Source of the DNA: Tichowtungia sp964398915
GTDB taxonomy: Bacteria; Verrucomicrobiota; Kiritimatiellia; Kiritimatiellales; Tichowtungiaceae
Length of the DNA stretch: 64,000 bases
Direction: 5' to 3'
Assembly (NCBI GenBank): GCA_964398915.1
Contig: CAYNOR010000003.1
Span: 124,001 to 188,000, forward strand
This document shows, one piece after another, positions 1-9,048 of this stretch (the stretch's first letter is position 1; each line of letters begins with the position of its first letter). The notes under the pieces were generated by a model. The model was not told the DNA's origin, did not search any database, and saw only the letters and a program-made list of their open reading frames with translations. The position numbers and the translations under genes were made by a program.

Positions 1-33
1 CCAACTTAAAGCCGCGAGAGGCTGCTACGCAGA

Positions 34-68
34 ATGATGAAGGATGAGTGATGAATTATGAATGTGGA
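34..68. repeat. Heptamer-phased degenerate tandem repeat
   Basis: Five consecutive 7-bp units (ATGATGA, AGGATGA, GTGATGA, ATTATGA, ATGTGGA) keep exact 7-bp phase. This is the first of several heptamer arrays in the window. It lies upstream of the AbiE/HsdR operon in sequence without a recognisable gene. Confidence 0.7.
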
Positions 69-108
69 AGAACCTTGGACTCGAAGCGATAAGGTCGTTT
101 ATTCCTGT

Positions 109-153
109 TGTGACATTTTATTTTGTCACAAAATGATGGTGCAATTTGTGACA
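109..153. promoter_or_regulatory. Candidate AbiEi operator (three TGTGACA half-sites)
   Basis: TGTGACA occurs at 109-115, inverted (TGTCACA) at 124-130 and direct again at 147-153, giving two overlapping dyads just before the abiEi start at 174. AbiEi antitoxins are known to repress their own operon by binding inverted repeats upstream. The assignment to AbiEi is inferred from position. Confidence 0.55.
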
Positions 154-173
154 AAATAGATCAAAAGGTTTAT

Positions 174-785
174 ATGCAATCTATTGATAACAAGATGGTT
201 TCGCGGATATATAGCCAGCATAGGGGTTGGGTATTCTCCAAGAATTATTTTTTGGATCTTGGCGGGGATGATGCCATCCGCAAGGCATTGTCGCGTCTGG
301 AGGCTAAGGGAACGATCCGGCGTGTGTTGCGCGGGCTGTATGACTATCCGCGGATCAGTAAGTTATTGGATGCGCAGATGGGCCCGGATCTGGATCAGGT
401 TGCGCGGGCGTTGGCGCGCAAATCCGGTTGGCGCATCCAGCCGTCAGAAAACACGGCGCTGAATCTGCTGGGGCTTTCGACCCAAGTTCCGGCGCAGGCG
501 GTTTATTTGTCGGACGGCCCCGGTAAAATGATTGAGATCGGGAGCCGGACATTAATTTTTAAGAAGCGGATTCTGAAGGAGTCGGGTTTTAAGCATCGCG
601 AGAGCGAGCTGGTGGTTCAGGCGTTGAAGGCTTTGGGGCGTGAGCGGATCGATTTAGAAGTGCGCAGGAAGCTCGCCGATGCACTTCCGGCGACAACCTG
701 GACAAAGATGGTTCAGGATACGAAGACGGCTCCGGCGTGGGTTCATGAAATTATTCGCACCATCGCGGAAGAGGTGAATCCGTGA
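174..785 (+). CDS. abiEi: Type IV TA antitoxin, AbiEi/DUF6088-like
   Basis: The product is a predicted antitoxin and transcriptional repressor of about 203 residues, partner of the nucleotidyltransferase toxin encoded next. The N-terminal 60 residues form a winged-helix-like segment ending in a GLYDYP turn, which is typical of AbiEi/DUF6088 proteins. The remainder resembles the AbiEi C-terminal domain. I chose ATG 174 because AAAGG lies 6 nt upstream; an in-frame TTG at 123 falls inside the operator repeats. The stop overlaps the next start (GTGA), so the pair is translationally coupled. Family assignment is good; regulation is inferred. Confidence 0.8.
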   Translation: MQSIDNKMVSRIYSQHRGWVFSKNYFLDLGGDDAIRKALSRLEAKGTIRRVLRGLYDYPRISKLLDAQMGPDLDQVARALARKSGWRIQPSENTALNLLGLSTQVPAQAVYLSDGPGKMIEIGSRTLIFKKRILKESGFKHRESELVVQALKALGRERIDLEVRRKLADALPATTWTKMVQDTKTAPAWVHEIIRTIAEEVNP

Positions 786-1783
786 ACCGTGTTGCCGCAT
801 TTCCTGCTGCTCAGCGAAATGAGCTGTTTGCTCTGACAGCGGAGCGACTTGGCATGGGGTCGGTTGCGGTGGTCGAAAAGGACTTTTGGGTCTGTTGGAC
901 TCTGAAGCGCCTGTTTGAACATCCGGAGCTTTCCCGCCTGTTGATCTTCAAGGGCGGCACCAGTTTGTCGAAGGTGTTTGGGTTGATTGATCGCTTTTCA
1001 GAAGATATCGATCTGATTCTGGATTGGCGGGTGGTAACGGATCAAGATCCGATGGCCGACCGCTCGAAGTCGAAACAGGACCAGTTGAATGATGACGTCA
1101 ATGAAAAGGCGCGTAGCTATATTTCAGGAACCTTGCTCCCTATGCTGGATGCGGCTTTGGGCAAACATTGTGCTGTTGAGGTTTCGGGCGAGAAAGATCT
1201 GGGGCATATCGTACGGGTTAAATATCCGGAAACGTCGAATGCCGGAAATCTTCTACCCTACATTCAACTGGAGATTGGCCCGTTAGCCTCGTGGATGCCG
1301 CATTCCGCGCACGCGGTGCATCCTTATGTGGCGGACGAGTTTCCAGGTCAGTTTGACGATTCCAACTGTCCAGTGCGGGTCATCAATGCGGAACGGACCT
1401 TTTGGGAAAAGGCGACGATATTGCATCATGAGGCGCACCGGCCGGAAACGTCGTCGATTCCCACACGGTATTCCAGGCACTATTATGATCTGTACCTGAT
1501 GGCGACGGATGAGCCGGTGAAGAGGGCGGCGTTGGGCGATTTGGAGATGTTGCGTTCGGTGGTGACTTTTAAAAAGAAGTTTTATCCCCGTGGCTGGGCG
1601 AACTACGACGCAGCGAAACCGGGATCGCTCAAGCTGATTCCGTCGGAACGGATCCTGAATGTCATGCGCAAGGATTATGGTGCGATGCAGGAAATGATTT
1701 TCGGTCGTCGTCCATCGTTTGATGACATTATTGGCGGCCTCCGTGAGTTGGAGCTGGAAATCAATGCTTTGGAGTCTACGTAA
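782..1783 (+). CDS. abiEii: Type IV TA toxin, AbiEii/AbiGii nucleotidyltransferase
   Basis: This 333-residue protein belongs to the AbiEii/AbiGii nucleotidyltransferase-like toxins, which cause abortive infection by modifying cellular RNA substrates. Visible motifs are EKDFWV at about residues 32-37, the nucleotide-binding GGTSLSK at 58-64 and the metal-binding SEDIDL at 73-78. The length is normal for the family. The GTG start overlaps the antitoxin stop by 4 nt, and the TAA stop overlaps the hsdR start. Toxin and restriction subunit are therefore on one transcript, the usual accessory-gene position in type I restriction operons. Confidence 0.87.
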   Translation: MNRVAAFPAAQRNELFALTAERLGMGSVAVVEKDFWVCWTLKRLFEHPELSRLLIFKGGTSLSKVFGLIDRFSEDIDLILDWRVVTDQDPMADRSKSKQDQLNDDVNEKARSYISGTLLPMLDAALGKHCAVEVSGEKDLGHIVRVKYPETSNAGNLLPYIQLEIGPLASWMPHSAHAVHPYVADEFPGQFDDSNCPVRVINAERTFWEKATILHHEAHRPETSSIPTRYSRHYYDLYLMATDEPVKRAALGDLEMLRSVVTFKKKFYPRGWANYDAAKPGSLKLIPSERILNVMRKDYGAMQEMIFGRRPSFDDIIGGLRELELEINALEST

Positions 1784-4700
1784 TGAAATTCACCGAATCC
1801 CAACTTGAATCAGCGATTATCGAACTCCTCGGAGCGGAGGGGTATCCACATGTCTTGGGTGAGACGATTGTGCGTCAGCCGCAGGATGTTTTGATTAAGG
1901 CCGACCTGCGGGCGTTCCTTTCTCGGCAGTATGCGAAGGACGGTATCACGCCGGGTGAAATCGCGGCGGTGATTCAGAGGCTGGATGCGTACTCGTCGGC
2001 GGATCTCTATGAGTCGAACAAACAGATCATGAAACTGATTTCGGACGGCTTCCTGCTTAAGCGTGAAGACCACACTCAAAAAGACCTTTATGTTCAGTTG
2101 ATTGATTATTCAGACCTAACCGCATTCCGGGAGCCGAAGCCGGGCGAGGTGCCGATGATTGTGGCGGAAGCGCCTGATCCGTATCGGGTGAAAACCAACA
2201 TCTTCAAGATGGTAAACCAGCTGGAGATCTGCGGCTCCGAGAAGCGCATTCCCGATGGTATTCTCTATATCAATGGCCTGCCGCTGGTGGTGTTTGAGTT
2301 TAAGAGCGCTATCCGTGAGGAGGCGACGATTCACGATGCATTCATCCAGCTGACGGTGCGCTACAAACGGGACATTCCCGAACTCTTCAAGTACAACGCC
2401 TTTTGCGTGATTTCGGACGGAAGCAACAATAAGGCCGGTTCGTTTTTCGCGCCGTATGAGTTTTTCTATGCCTGGCGCAAGACCGATGGCGGCGATCTGA
2501 TCGAGAAGGACGGCATCGATTCACTCTATTCTATGATCAAGGGGATGTTCAATCCGACCCGATTGTGTGATGTGATTCGTAATTTCGTCTACGTCCCGGA
2601 TGTCTCCAGAAAAGAGGAGAAGATCCTGTGCCGCTATCCGCAGTATTACGCGGCGACGAAGCTGTATTCCAGTATTCTCCAGCACATGAAGCCGGAGGGT
2701 GACGGGAAGGGCGGAACTTATTTCGGGGCGACGGGTTGCGGCAAGAGTTTCACGATGCTGTTTTTGGCGCGGCTGTTGATGCGGAGCGTGGCTCTGAAGA
2801 GCCCGACGATTGTGCTGATTACCGACCGCACAGACTTGGACGACCAGTTGTCGGGTCAGTTCACGAATGCAAAGGGGTATATCGGCGACGATTCGGTGAT
2901 CAGTGTGGAGAGCCGGGGTCAGCTTCGGGAGCTTCTGAAAGGTCGCAATAGCGGCGGCGTTTTGCTGACGACGATTCATAAGTTTACGGAGGATACGGCG
3001 CTGCTGACGGAGCGGCCGAATGTGATTTGTATTTCAGATGAGGCGCACCGCTCTCAGGTGAATCTAGACCAAAAGGTGAAGGTGACGGAGGAGGGCGTGA
3101 AGCGGACGTTTGGCTTTGCGAAGTATCTGCATGACTCGCTGCCGAATGCGACCTATGTGGGTTTCACGGGTACGCCAATTGATGCGACGCTGGATGTGTT
3201 TGGTCCGGTGGTGGATAGCTACACGATGACGGAGTCGGTGGCCGATGAGATTACGGTGCGTATTGTTTATGAAGGCCGTGCGGCGAAGGTGTTGCTGAAT
3301 AACTCGAAGCTGGAAGAGATTGAGAAATACTACGCGGAGTGCGCGGAAGCGGGCGCGAGTGAGTACGCCATCGAGGAGAGTAAGAAGGCGAATGTTAAGA
3401 TGGAGTCGATCCTGATCGACCCTCAGCTAATTGAGACGCTGGCTCAGGATTTTGTTGCGCACTATGAACGGCGGGTGTCGGAAGGCGCGACGGTGGCGGG
3501 CAAGGCGATGTTTGTGGGGAGTAGCCGCCCGGTGGCGTATGCCTTTTATCAGGCGGTGATTGCACTGCGCCCTGAATGGGCGGCGGTGAAGGTTTGTGCG
3601 GATGGCGTTGAGCTGTCGGAGGCTGAAAAGAAAACGATCAAGCCGATGGAGCGCATCAAGATGGTGATGACGCGCGGTCAGGATGATGAAAAGGTGCTTT
3701 ACGATCTGCTGGGCACGAAGGACGACCGCAAGGAGTTGGATCGTCAGTTCAAAACGGAGAAGTCGAATTTTAAAATCGCGATCGTGGTCGATATGTGGCT
3801 GACCGGATTTGATGTTCCGTTTCTGGATACGATCTACATCTATAAGCCGGTTCAGCGGCATAATTTGATTCAGACGATTTCACGGGTGAACCGGAGATTT
3901 AAGGGCAAGGGCAAAGGGCTGGTGGTGGATTACATCGGCATTAAGAAGCAGATGAATATTGCGCTGGCTCATTACTCGAAGGCGGATAAGGCCAATATCG
4001 AAGAGGTGGAGGCTTCCATCATCGTGGTGAAGGATCATCTCGACCTGTTGAACCGGCTGTTCCATTCGTTTGATACCAAGCCCTATTTCAGCGGATCACC
4101 GACCGCCCAGCTTCAATGCCTGAACTATGCGGCAGAGTTTGCACAGATTACAGAGAAGGTCGAAAAGCGGTTCATGGGGCTCGTGAAGCGCATGAAGGCC
4201 GCCTATGACATCTGTAGCGGCAGCGACGCCTTCACGGATGCTGAGCGCGACCACATCCACTTCTTTTTGGCCGTGCGCTCCATTGTCGCCAAGCTCACCA
4301 GAGGTGAGGCTCCCGATACGGCACAGATGAACGCCAAGGTGCGAAAGATGATTGCCGAGGCGCTGCAGAGCGATGGTGTAGAAGAGATTTTCAAGCTCGG
4401 GGAAGACGGCGCGACGGAGATCGACATTTTCGGGGGTGACTACCTCGCCAAGATTGAGAAAATCAAACTGCCGAACACCAAAATCAAATTGCTCCAGCAG
4501 TTGCTCAAAAAAGCGATTGAGGAGTTCAAGAGGGTAAACAAGGTTAAGGGCGTTGATTTCTCCCGGCAATTTCAAGCGCTGGTGAAGAAGTATAACGAGC
4601 GGGAAGAGAAGGACGTTCTGCGGAGTGAGGTGCTGGAGGGATTCTCTGACGAGATGATCGACCTCATTCACGCGCTCCACAAAGAGAAGGAATCCTTTGG

Positions 4701-5001
4701 AGAAATGGGAATAGACCTGGAAGAAAAATCCTTCTATGACATCCTTCAGTCGCTTGCCATCAAGTACGACTTCACCTATCCCGAGGACAAACTGATCGCC
4801 CTGTCCAAAGAGGTGAAAAAGGTGGTCGACGACAAGGCCAAATACACCGACTGGAGCCAGCGCACCGATATCAAGGCCGAGCTGAAAGTGGATTTAATCA
4901 TCCTGTTGGCCAAACACGGCTATCCACCCGTCGACCGCGATGAGGTCTATAAGGAAATCTTCGAGCAGGCTGAGAATTTTAAGAAATATCAAAGTATCTA
5001 A
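1783..5001 (+). CDS. hsdR: Type I restriction endonuclease subunit R
   Basis: This is the DNA translocase/nuclease subunit of a type I restriction system (1072 residues, normal length). The N-terminal nuclease core shows FEFKS near residue 170 (PD-ExK type). The SF2 motor has Walker A GATGCGKS near 316, DEAH near 420, GFTGTP near 461 and a motif VI-like QTISRVNRR near 700. The C-terminal part is helical and charged, as expected for docking on the methylase. The start overlaps the abiEii stop, so translation is coupled. No hsdM or hsdS lies downstream; they would have to be upstream of the window or lost. Confidence 0.95.
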   Translation: MKFTESQLESAIIELLGAEGYPHVLGETIVRQPQDVLIKADLRAFLSRQYAKDGITPGEIAAVIQRLDAYSSADLYESNKQIMKLISDGFLLKREDHTQKDLYVQLIDYSDLTAFREPKPGEVPMIVAEAPDPYRVKTNIFKMVNQLEICGSEKRIPDGILYINGLPLVVFEFKSAIREEATIHDAFIQLTVRYKRDIPELFKYNAFCVISDGSNNKAGSFFAPYEFFYAWRKTDGGDLIEKDGIDSLYSMIKGMFNPTRLCDVIRNFVYVPDVSRKEEKILCRYPQYYAATKLYSSILQHMKPEGDGKGGTYFGATGCGKSFTMLFLARLLMRSVALKSPTIVLITDRTDLDDQLSGQFTNAKGYIGDDSVISVESRGQLRELLKGRNSGGVLLTTIHKFTEDTALLTERPNVICISDEAHRSQVNLDQKVKVTEEGVKRTFGFAKYLHDSLPNATYVGFTGTPIDATLDVFGPVVDSYTMTESVADEITVRIVYEGRAAKVLLNNSKLEEIEKYYAECAEAGASEYAIEESKKANVKMESILIDPQLIETLAQDFVAHYERRVSEGATVAGKAMFVGSSRPVAYAFYQAVIALRPEWAAVKVCADGVELSEAEKKTIKPMERIKMVMTRGQDDEKVLYDLLGTKDDRKELDRQFKTEKSNFKIAIVVDMWLTGFDVPFLDTIYIYKPVQRHNLIQTISRVNRRFKGKGKGLVVDYIGIKKQMNIALAHYSKADKANIEEVEASIIVVKDHLDLLNRLFHSFDTKPYFSGSPTAQLQCLNYAAEFAQITEKVEKRFMGLVKRMKAAYDICSGSDAFTDAERDHIHFFLAVRSIVAKLTRGEAPDTAQMNAKVRKMIAEALQSDGVEEIFKLGEDGATEIDIFGGDYLAKIEKIKLPNTKIKLLQQLLKKAIEEFKRVNKVKGVDFSRQFQALVKKYNEREEKDVLRSEVLEGFSDEMIDLIHALHKEKESFGEMGIDLEEKSFYDILQSLAIKYDFTYPEDKLIALSKEVKKVVDDKAKYTDWSQRTDIKAELKVDLIILLAKHGYPPVDRDEVYKEIFEQAENFKKYQSI

Positions 5002-5047
5002 TTCGCTTGTTCAGGAGTAATTAGCCGGCGATCTGAGAGGAATTTTT

Positions 5048-5437
5048 ATGTCCGTTGAAGAAAAACAAAATAACCCGCTGCATGGGTTAAGCGCCGAGGC
5101 GATGGTGACTGAACTCGTGGAGTTTTACGGGTGGGACATTTTATACGCCGCTCTGGGTCTCAACTGTTTTCGCATGAATCCGTCCATCGCCAGCGCCGTA
5201 AAATTTTTACGAAAGACGGACTGGGCCCGGCACAAGGTCGAGAATTTCTATTTATACCGCTTCAAACAGATGCCGAAAGCCCGCGGGGAAGAATTCGACT
5301 TAGATCCCCGGGATCGCGGCTTCGCGAACGGGGTGCTGCCGAAAGAGCCGCTGCCGTTGACCCTTGAGCTGATTGAAGAGATGAAAGCCGAAGCCGAAGA
5401 GAACTACCAGAACCGCCGTCCGCCTCCTCGCCGTTGA
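5048..5437 (+). CDS. VF530 family (DUF2132) DNA-binding protein, copy 1
   Basis: A 129-residue protein with the VF530 signature: NNPLHG near the start, YGWDILYAALGLNCF and KFLRKTDWARHKVE. The VF530 fold is described as DNA-binding, but its cellular role is poorly known. A GAGAGG ribosome site precedes ATG 5048. It starts 46 bp after hsdR. A copy about 91% identical in protein sits at 32180, also beside the remains of a modification gene. The C-terminal tail after the domain is charged and low in complexity. Confidence 0.85.
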   Translation: MSVEEKQNNPLHGLSAEAMVTELVEFYGWDILYAALGLNCFRMNPSIASAVKFLRKTDWARHKVENFYLYRFKQMPKARGEEFDLDPRDRGFANGVLPKEPLPLTLELIEEMKAEAEENYQNRRPPPRR

Positions 5438-5502
5438 AACCGGCGTTCTCTCCGGCGATTTTTTCAGTCTCTGGTTTGAATTTTTCTGGTAGAGTTCCTG
5501 CC

Positions 5503-6960
5503 ATGCAGTGGCCGGAGAACATTCGCAAAAAACTGAGAGAGCTGCCGGACGCGCCGGGTGTTTATCTGATGCGCGGCCGGACCGGCGGCATTATCTATGT
5601 CGGCAAGGCGGCGTCGCTTCATAAGCGGGTTCAGAGTTATTTCCGTGAAAGCACCTATCATAAAGCCGAGCCGAAGCTGCGCGGGCTGATCCGCTCAATT
5701 ACCGATTTCGATGTGCTGGTGCTCCGTACCGATGCCGAGGCGGTGCTGACCGAAGGCAAGCTGATCAAGGAATACAAGCCGCGCTACAACACAATGTTCA
5801 AAGACGATAAGCGGTTTCCGCTGCTGCGCGTCTATTTGAGCCGTCCGTTTCCAAAGTTTGAACTTTGCCGGATTGATAAAAATGACGGCGGAACCTGTTT
5901 CGGCCCGTACACATCGGGACTGGCGGCGCGCGCGGCGCTGGAGTTTGTCGAGAGGCGGTTTGGTATCCGGCAGTGCAAACCGGAGCTTCCGGACGTAGAA
6001 ACGTATCAGCACTGCCACAATGATATCATCCGCCAGTGCGCCGCGCCGTGTGTCGGCAAGGTGACCCCTGAGGAATACATGGAGCGTGTTCAGACGGCTT
6101 GTGCTTTTCTGCGCGGCGAGAGGCCGGAGTTTATCAAAGAGGTGCGTGCGAAAATGGAAGCCGCCGCTGAAAAGCACCGGTTCGAAGAAGCCGCCGCACT
6201 GCGCGATATGATGTTTCTGCTGACCCGCGCGGTGAAGGAGCGGGCGCTGGTGCGAAAGACCGACCGGATGCTGATCGACGACGCGGACACCGGCGTGAAC
6301 GAACTGGGCGAAGCGCTCGGACTTGCGAACCCGCCGCGGTTGATTGAGTGTTTTGATATTTCCAATATTTCCGGCACTTATGCGGTGGCGAGTATGGTGG
6401 CGGCGGTAGACGGTGTTCCGGTGCCGCAGCGTTACCGGCGCTTCCGCATCAAGACCGTCGAGGGCAGTGACGATCCGCGGATGATGGCCGAGGCGGTGCG
6501 CCGTCGCTACGGACGGCTGAAAGCAGAGCAGGGGGCGATGCCCGATCTGGTCGTCGTGGACGGAGGGATCACCCAGCTGCGCGCCGCTTGTGCGGCACTG
6601 GCGGAAGTTGGCGTAGAAATTCCAATCGTTGGATTGGCGAAACAATTTGAAGAAATCGTCCGTGACGACCGGCCCGGTTTGCGTCTGCCGCGCGATTCGA
6701 AAGCCTTACGGGTTATTACGGCTTTGCGCGACGAGGCGCACCGGTTTGCCATTTCCTACCACCGCAAACTGCGTGCACAGCGCATCCGTGAGTCGGCGCT
6801 CGACGAAATTCCAACCATTGGACGCAAGAAAAAGGAGCTTTTGCTGAAACACTTTGGCTCGTTTGAGCGGTTGCGCAGGGCGAGTTTTGAAGAACTTTGC
6901 GCTGCGCCTGGCGTTGGTGAAAAGACGGCTGAGCTTATCCTTAAGCGACTAAAACTTTGA
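5503..6960 (+). CDS. uvrC: Excinuclease ABC subunit UvrC
   Basis: UvrC makes both incisions in nucleotide excision repair. All expected parts are present in about 485 residues: GIY-YIG nuclease (GVYLM at 19-23, IYVGKA at 31-36), a UVR helical hairpin around 205-240 (HRFEEAAALRD), the RNase H-like nuclease (ECFDISN, VVVDGG) and C-terminal tandem helix-hairpin-helix motifs (IPTIGRKKK, APGVGEKTAE). It is compact compared with the roughly 600-residue enterobacterial protein. ATG 5503 is the start that begins just before the GIY-YIG domain; in-frame upstream sequence overlaps the VF530 gene. Two TTCCAANNNTTGGA motifs lie inside the gene. Confidence 0.95.
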   Translation: MQWPENIRKKLRELPDAPGVYLMRGRTGGIIYVGKAASLHKRVQSYFRESTYHKAEPKLRGLIRSITDFDVLVLRTDAEAVLTEGKLIKEYKPRYNTMFKDDKRFPLLRVYLSRPFPKFELCRIDKNDGGTCFGPYTSGLAARAALEFVERRFGIRQCKPELPDVETYQHCHNDIIRQCAAPCVGKVTPEEYMERVQTACAFLRGERPEFIKEVRAKMEAAAEKHRFEEAAALRDMMFLLTRAVKERALVRKTDRMLIDDADTGVNELGEALGLANPPRLIECFDISNISGTYAVASMVAAVDGVPVPQRYRRFRIKTVEGSDDPRMMAEAVRRRYGRLKAEQGAMPDLVVVDGGITQLRAACAALAEVGVEIPIVGLAKQFEEIVRDDRPGLRLPRDSKALRVITALRDEAHRFAISYHRKLRAQRIRESALDEIPTIGRKKKELLLKHFGSFERLRRASFEELCAAPGVGEKTAELILKRLKL

Positions 6961-7061
6961 TAAACGAAATTTCTTTAAAATGTGGTTGTATTTAAATCTT
7001 TGCAAGGTAAGGTTTGCCCCTACAAAAAGTAAAGGGGCTTGATTCCGGGCAGAGATTTCGT

Positions 7062-7766
7062 GTGAAACTTATACATCGTCTACTCATAATTTTAGTTGGG
7101 GTGTCTGCTTTTGCCAGCCGCGCAGGACTGGTCAATGGTTCGGTTGATATCTCAACAATCTATAATGCCAACAGCATTAATGTTTCGTCAGATTTAGATC
7201 AGGGATGGCATGCCCGGGATACTTCCCTTTATGATCTCTCAATGAACGACATCTGGTTTGGTGAATTTATGTATCAACCCGGGTATATGTATCAACCCGG
7301 GTACTGGTTCGGTCAAATTTATACCGACAATTATGTAACGCGTGATGTTGCAACGTTCAGTTTTGATGTGACTTACATGGGTGCGAATATACAATCGCCC
7401 TGCATGCAGTATACAATTTTCGGGGCGAATATCACGGATCTTTCACAGACGGCGCTGGCGCTTAATGTGGATGAGGCCCCGGCCGGACCCGCCTGGACGT
7501 CAATAAGCAGCGGTTCTATTTCTACCCCGTCGGTTAACAGCTATACGGCTGAACTCGATTTTGGTGATAGCGGTTACAAGTATATCGGGGTGCGGTTGAG
7601 ATTCAGCGGAACGCCTGTCGGGCGGGGGATAGACTATGCCACCGCTGTGGATAATATTTCTATAGTTTATGTTGTTCCTGAACCGGCGGCCATGGCTTTA
7701 GCGGGACTTGGTGGTGTCGTCAGCTTGATTGCTGTCCGGCTTGGCCGGAGGAACAGTAATTTTTGA
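7062..7766 (+). CDS. PEP-CTERM sorting domain protein
   Basis: A secreted protein of about 235 residues. GTG 7062 gives a short basic N-region (KLIHR), a hydrophobic stretch and a plausible signal cleavage region. The C-terminus has VPEPAAMALAGLGG, a membrane segment and terminal RLGRRN, the classic PEP-CTERM signal for exosortase cleavage. A further in-frame TTG at 7014 would give a poorer signal peptide. An 18-bp tandem duplication at 7269-7304 repeats the hexapeptide MYQPGY. The central domain, rich in aromatic residues and beta-type sequence, is not recognised. Confidence 0.8.
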   Translation: MKLIHRLLIILVGVSAFASRAGLVNGSVDISTIYNANSINVSSDLDQGWHARDTSLYDLSMNDIWFGEFMYQPGYMYQPGYWFGQIYTDNYVTRDVATFSFDVTYMGANIQSPCMQYTIFGANITDLSQTALALNVDEAPAGPAWTSISSGSISTPSVNSYTAELDFGDSGYKYIGVRLRFSGTPVGRGIDYATAVDNISIVYVVPEPAAMALAGLGGVVSLIAVRLGRRNSNF

Positions 7767-7865
7767 GGGCTTTTTTGATTTTATTTATCCAACTCCCTGC
7801 TTTTTCCGCTTGTTTTCGCTATTGAAGAAATAATATACAGCGCTCTTAATCGGTCAGGAGACTGT

Positions 7866-8090
7866 ATGGCAAAACAGGATGACAGCTTAGTTTCATTGGA
7901 TGGAACAGTGATTGAAGTGCTTCCCGGGACGATGTATCGCGTGAAGTTCGAGAACGGACACATGGTGCTGGCTCACGTTTCCGGCAAGATCCGTAAAAAT
8001 TTCATCCGTATTTCTACTGGTGACAAGGTAACGGTCGAAATCTCCACCTATGATCTGACCAAGGGCCGCATCACCTACCGCCACGCCTGA
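7866..8090 (+). CDS. infA: Translation initiation factor IF-1
   Basis: The 74-residue single S1/OB-fold protein binds the 30S A site and assists initiation with IF-2 and IF-3. The whole sequence matches the family, including GTVIEVLPGTMYRVKF, GHMVLAHVSGKIRKN and the C-terminal DLTKGRITYR. A CAGGAG ribosome site precedes ATG 7866. The gene stands alone here, outside a ribosomal protein operon, and is followed at once by a hairpin terminator. Confidence 0.97.
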   Translation: MAKQDDSLVSLDGTVIEVLPGTMYRVKFENGHMVLAHVSGKIRKNFIRISTGDKVTVEISTYDLTKGRITYRHA

Positions 8091-8107
8091 CCGGCCAGCC
8101 GGTTTTT
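8090..8107 (+). terminator. Rho-independent terminator after infA
   Basis: The stem ACCGG/CCGGT with a 4-nt loop begins at the infA stop codon and is followed by a run of T. The position fits termination of infA. Confidence 0.6.
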
Positions 8108-8177
8108 CTGTTTTTACTTCGCAGGAGCATTCACGATTTGACGTGCAATCGGGGGTCTTGGAAGTTAAACGATTGTC

Positions 8178-8951
8178 ATGAAAGTCACGTTTCTCGGTAC
8201 GGGTACTTCGCATGGTGTTCCAATGATTGGATGCCGTTGTGCTGTCTGTCAGTCGGATAACCCAAGGAATAAACGTCGCCGCTGCAGTCTATATGTTCAG
8301 GCGGGCGGGAAAGCCCTGTTGTTTGATACGCCGCCGGATTTGCGTGATCAGGTACTGACGTTCGGCGTGGAGAGGGTTGATGCAATTTTTATCACTCATC
8401 CGCACGCCGATCACATTTTCGGGTTTGATGATGTCCGCCGGTTCAGCGATATGCAGAGGGAGCATATTCACGTTTACGGTTCATCGGCGACCATCGCTTC
8501 GATGCGAACCAAATTTGATTATGTTGATAAGCCGAGTCACTCATTCGGCGGGGTGCCGCGTGTAATTTTTACGGAAATGATTACGCCTGTCGATATGGGC
8601 AGTGCTCGCGTGACACCGCTTCCGGTTATGCACGGCGAAGAAGCTGTGTACGGATTTCTGGTTGAGGCGGACGGTGGCCGGCTGGCGTACATTCCCGACT
8701 GCTCCGGCATTCCGGAGAGCAGTTTCCAATTGCTGGAAAATCTGGATGTGATGGTTCTCGACGGATTGCGGCCCGGAAAGCATGCAACGCATTTTTCGAT
8801 TGCCGAGTGTGTTGAAAATTTACTGCGGATCGGTGCAAAAAGATCGTTTCTGACCCATTTGACGCATCACTCCGACCATGATGCGCTTCAGGCAACGCTG
8901 CCCGCCGGAATCGAGGTGTCGTGGGACGGTCTGACAGCTTTTTGTAAATAG
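8178..8951 (+). CDS. MBL-fold metallo-hydrolase, PhnP/YycJ-like
   Basis: A metallo-beta-lactamase fold hydrolase of 257 residues. The N-terminus MKVTFLGTGTSHGVPMIGC followed by CRCAVC is typical of PhnP-like phosphodiesterases, in which the cysteines bind a structural metal. The catalytic THPHADHIFGFDD supplies the HxHxDH metal site, with later histidines in VMHGEE and FLTHLTHH. It probably hydrolyses a cyclic or RNA-type phosphodiester, but the substrate cannot be read from sequence. No phosphonate genes are nearby, so a PhnP role in phosphonate use is not supported. Confidence 0.85.
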   Translation: MKVTFLGTGTSHGVPMIGCRCAVCQSDNPRNKRRRCSLYVQAGGKALLFDTPPDLRDQVLTFGVERVDAIFITHPHADHIFGFDDVRRFSDMQREHIHVYGSSATIASMRTKFDYVDKPSHSFGGVPRVIFTEMITPVDMGSARVTPLPVMHGEEAVYGFLVEADGGRLAYIPDCSGIPESSFQLLENLDVMVLDGLRPGKHATHFSIAECVENLLRIGAKRSFLTHLTHHSDHDALQATLPAGIEVSWDGLTAFCK

Positions 8952-9048
8952 GCCGGGATGTCGATTGACACCTTTATCAATGCCGTGCTAAAAGCACCCC
9001 TCATTTTTCCGCTGAAATAGTATTTTTGATAACGGAAGGGCTTTACAG

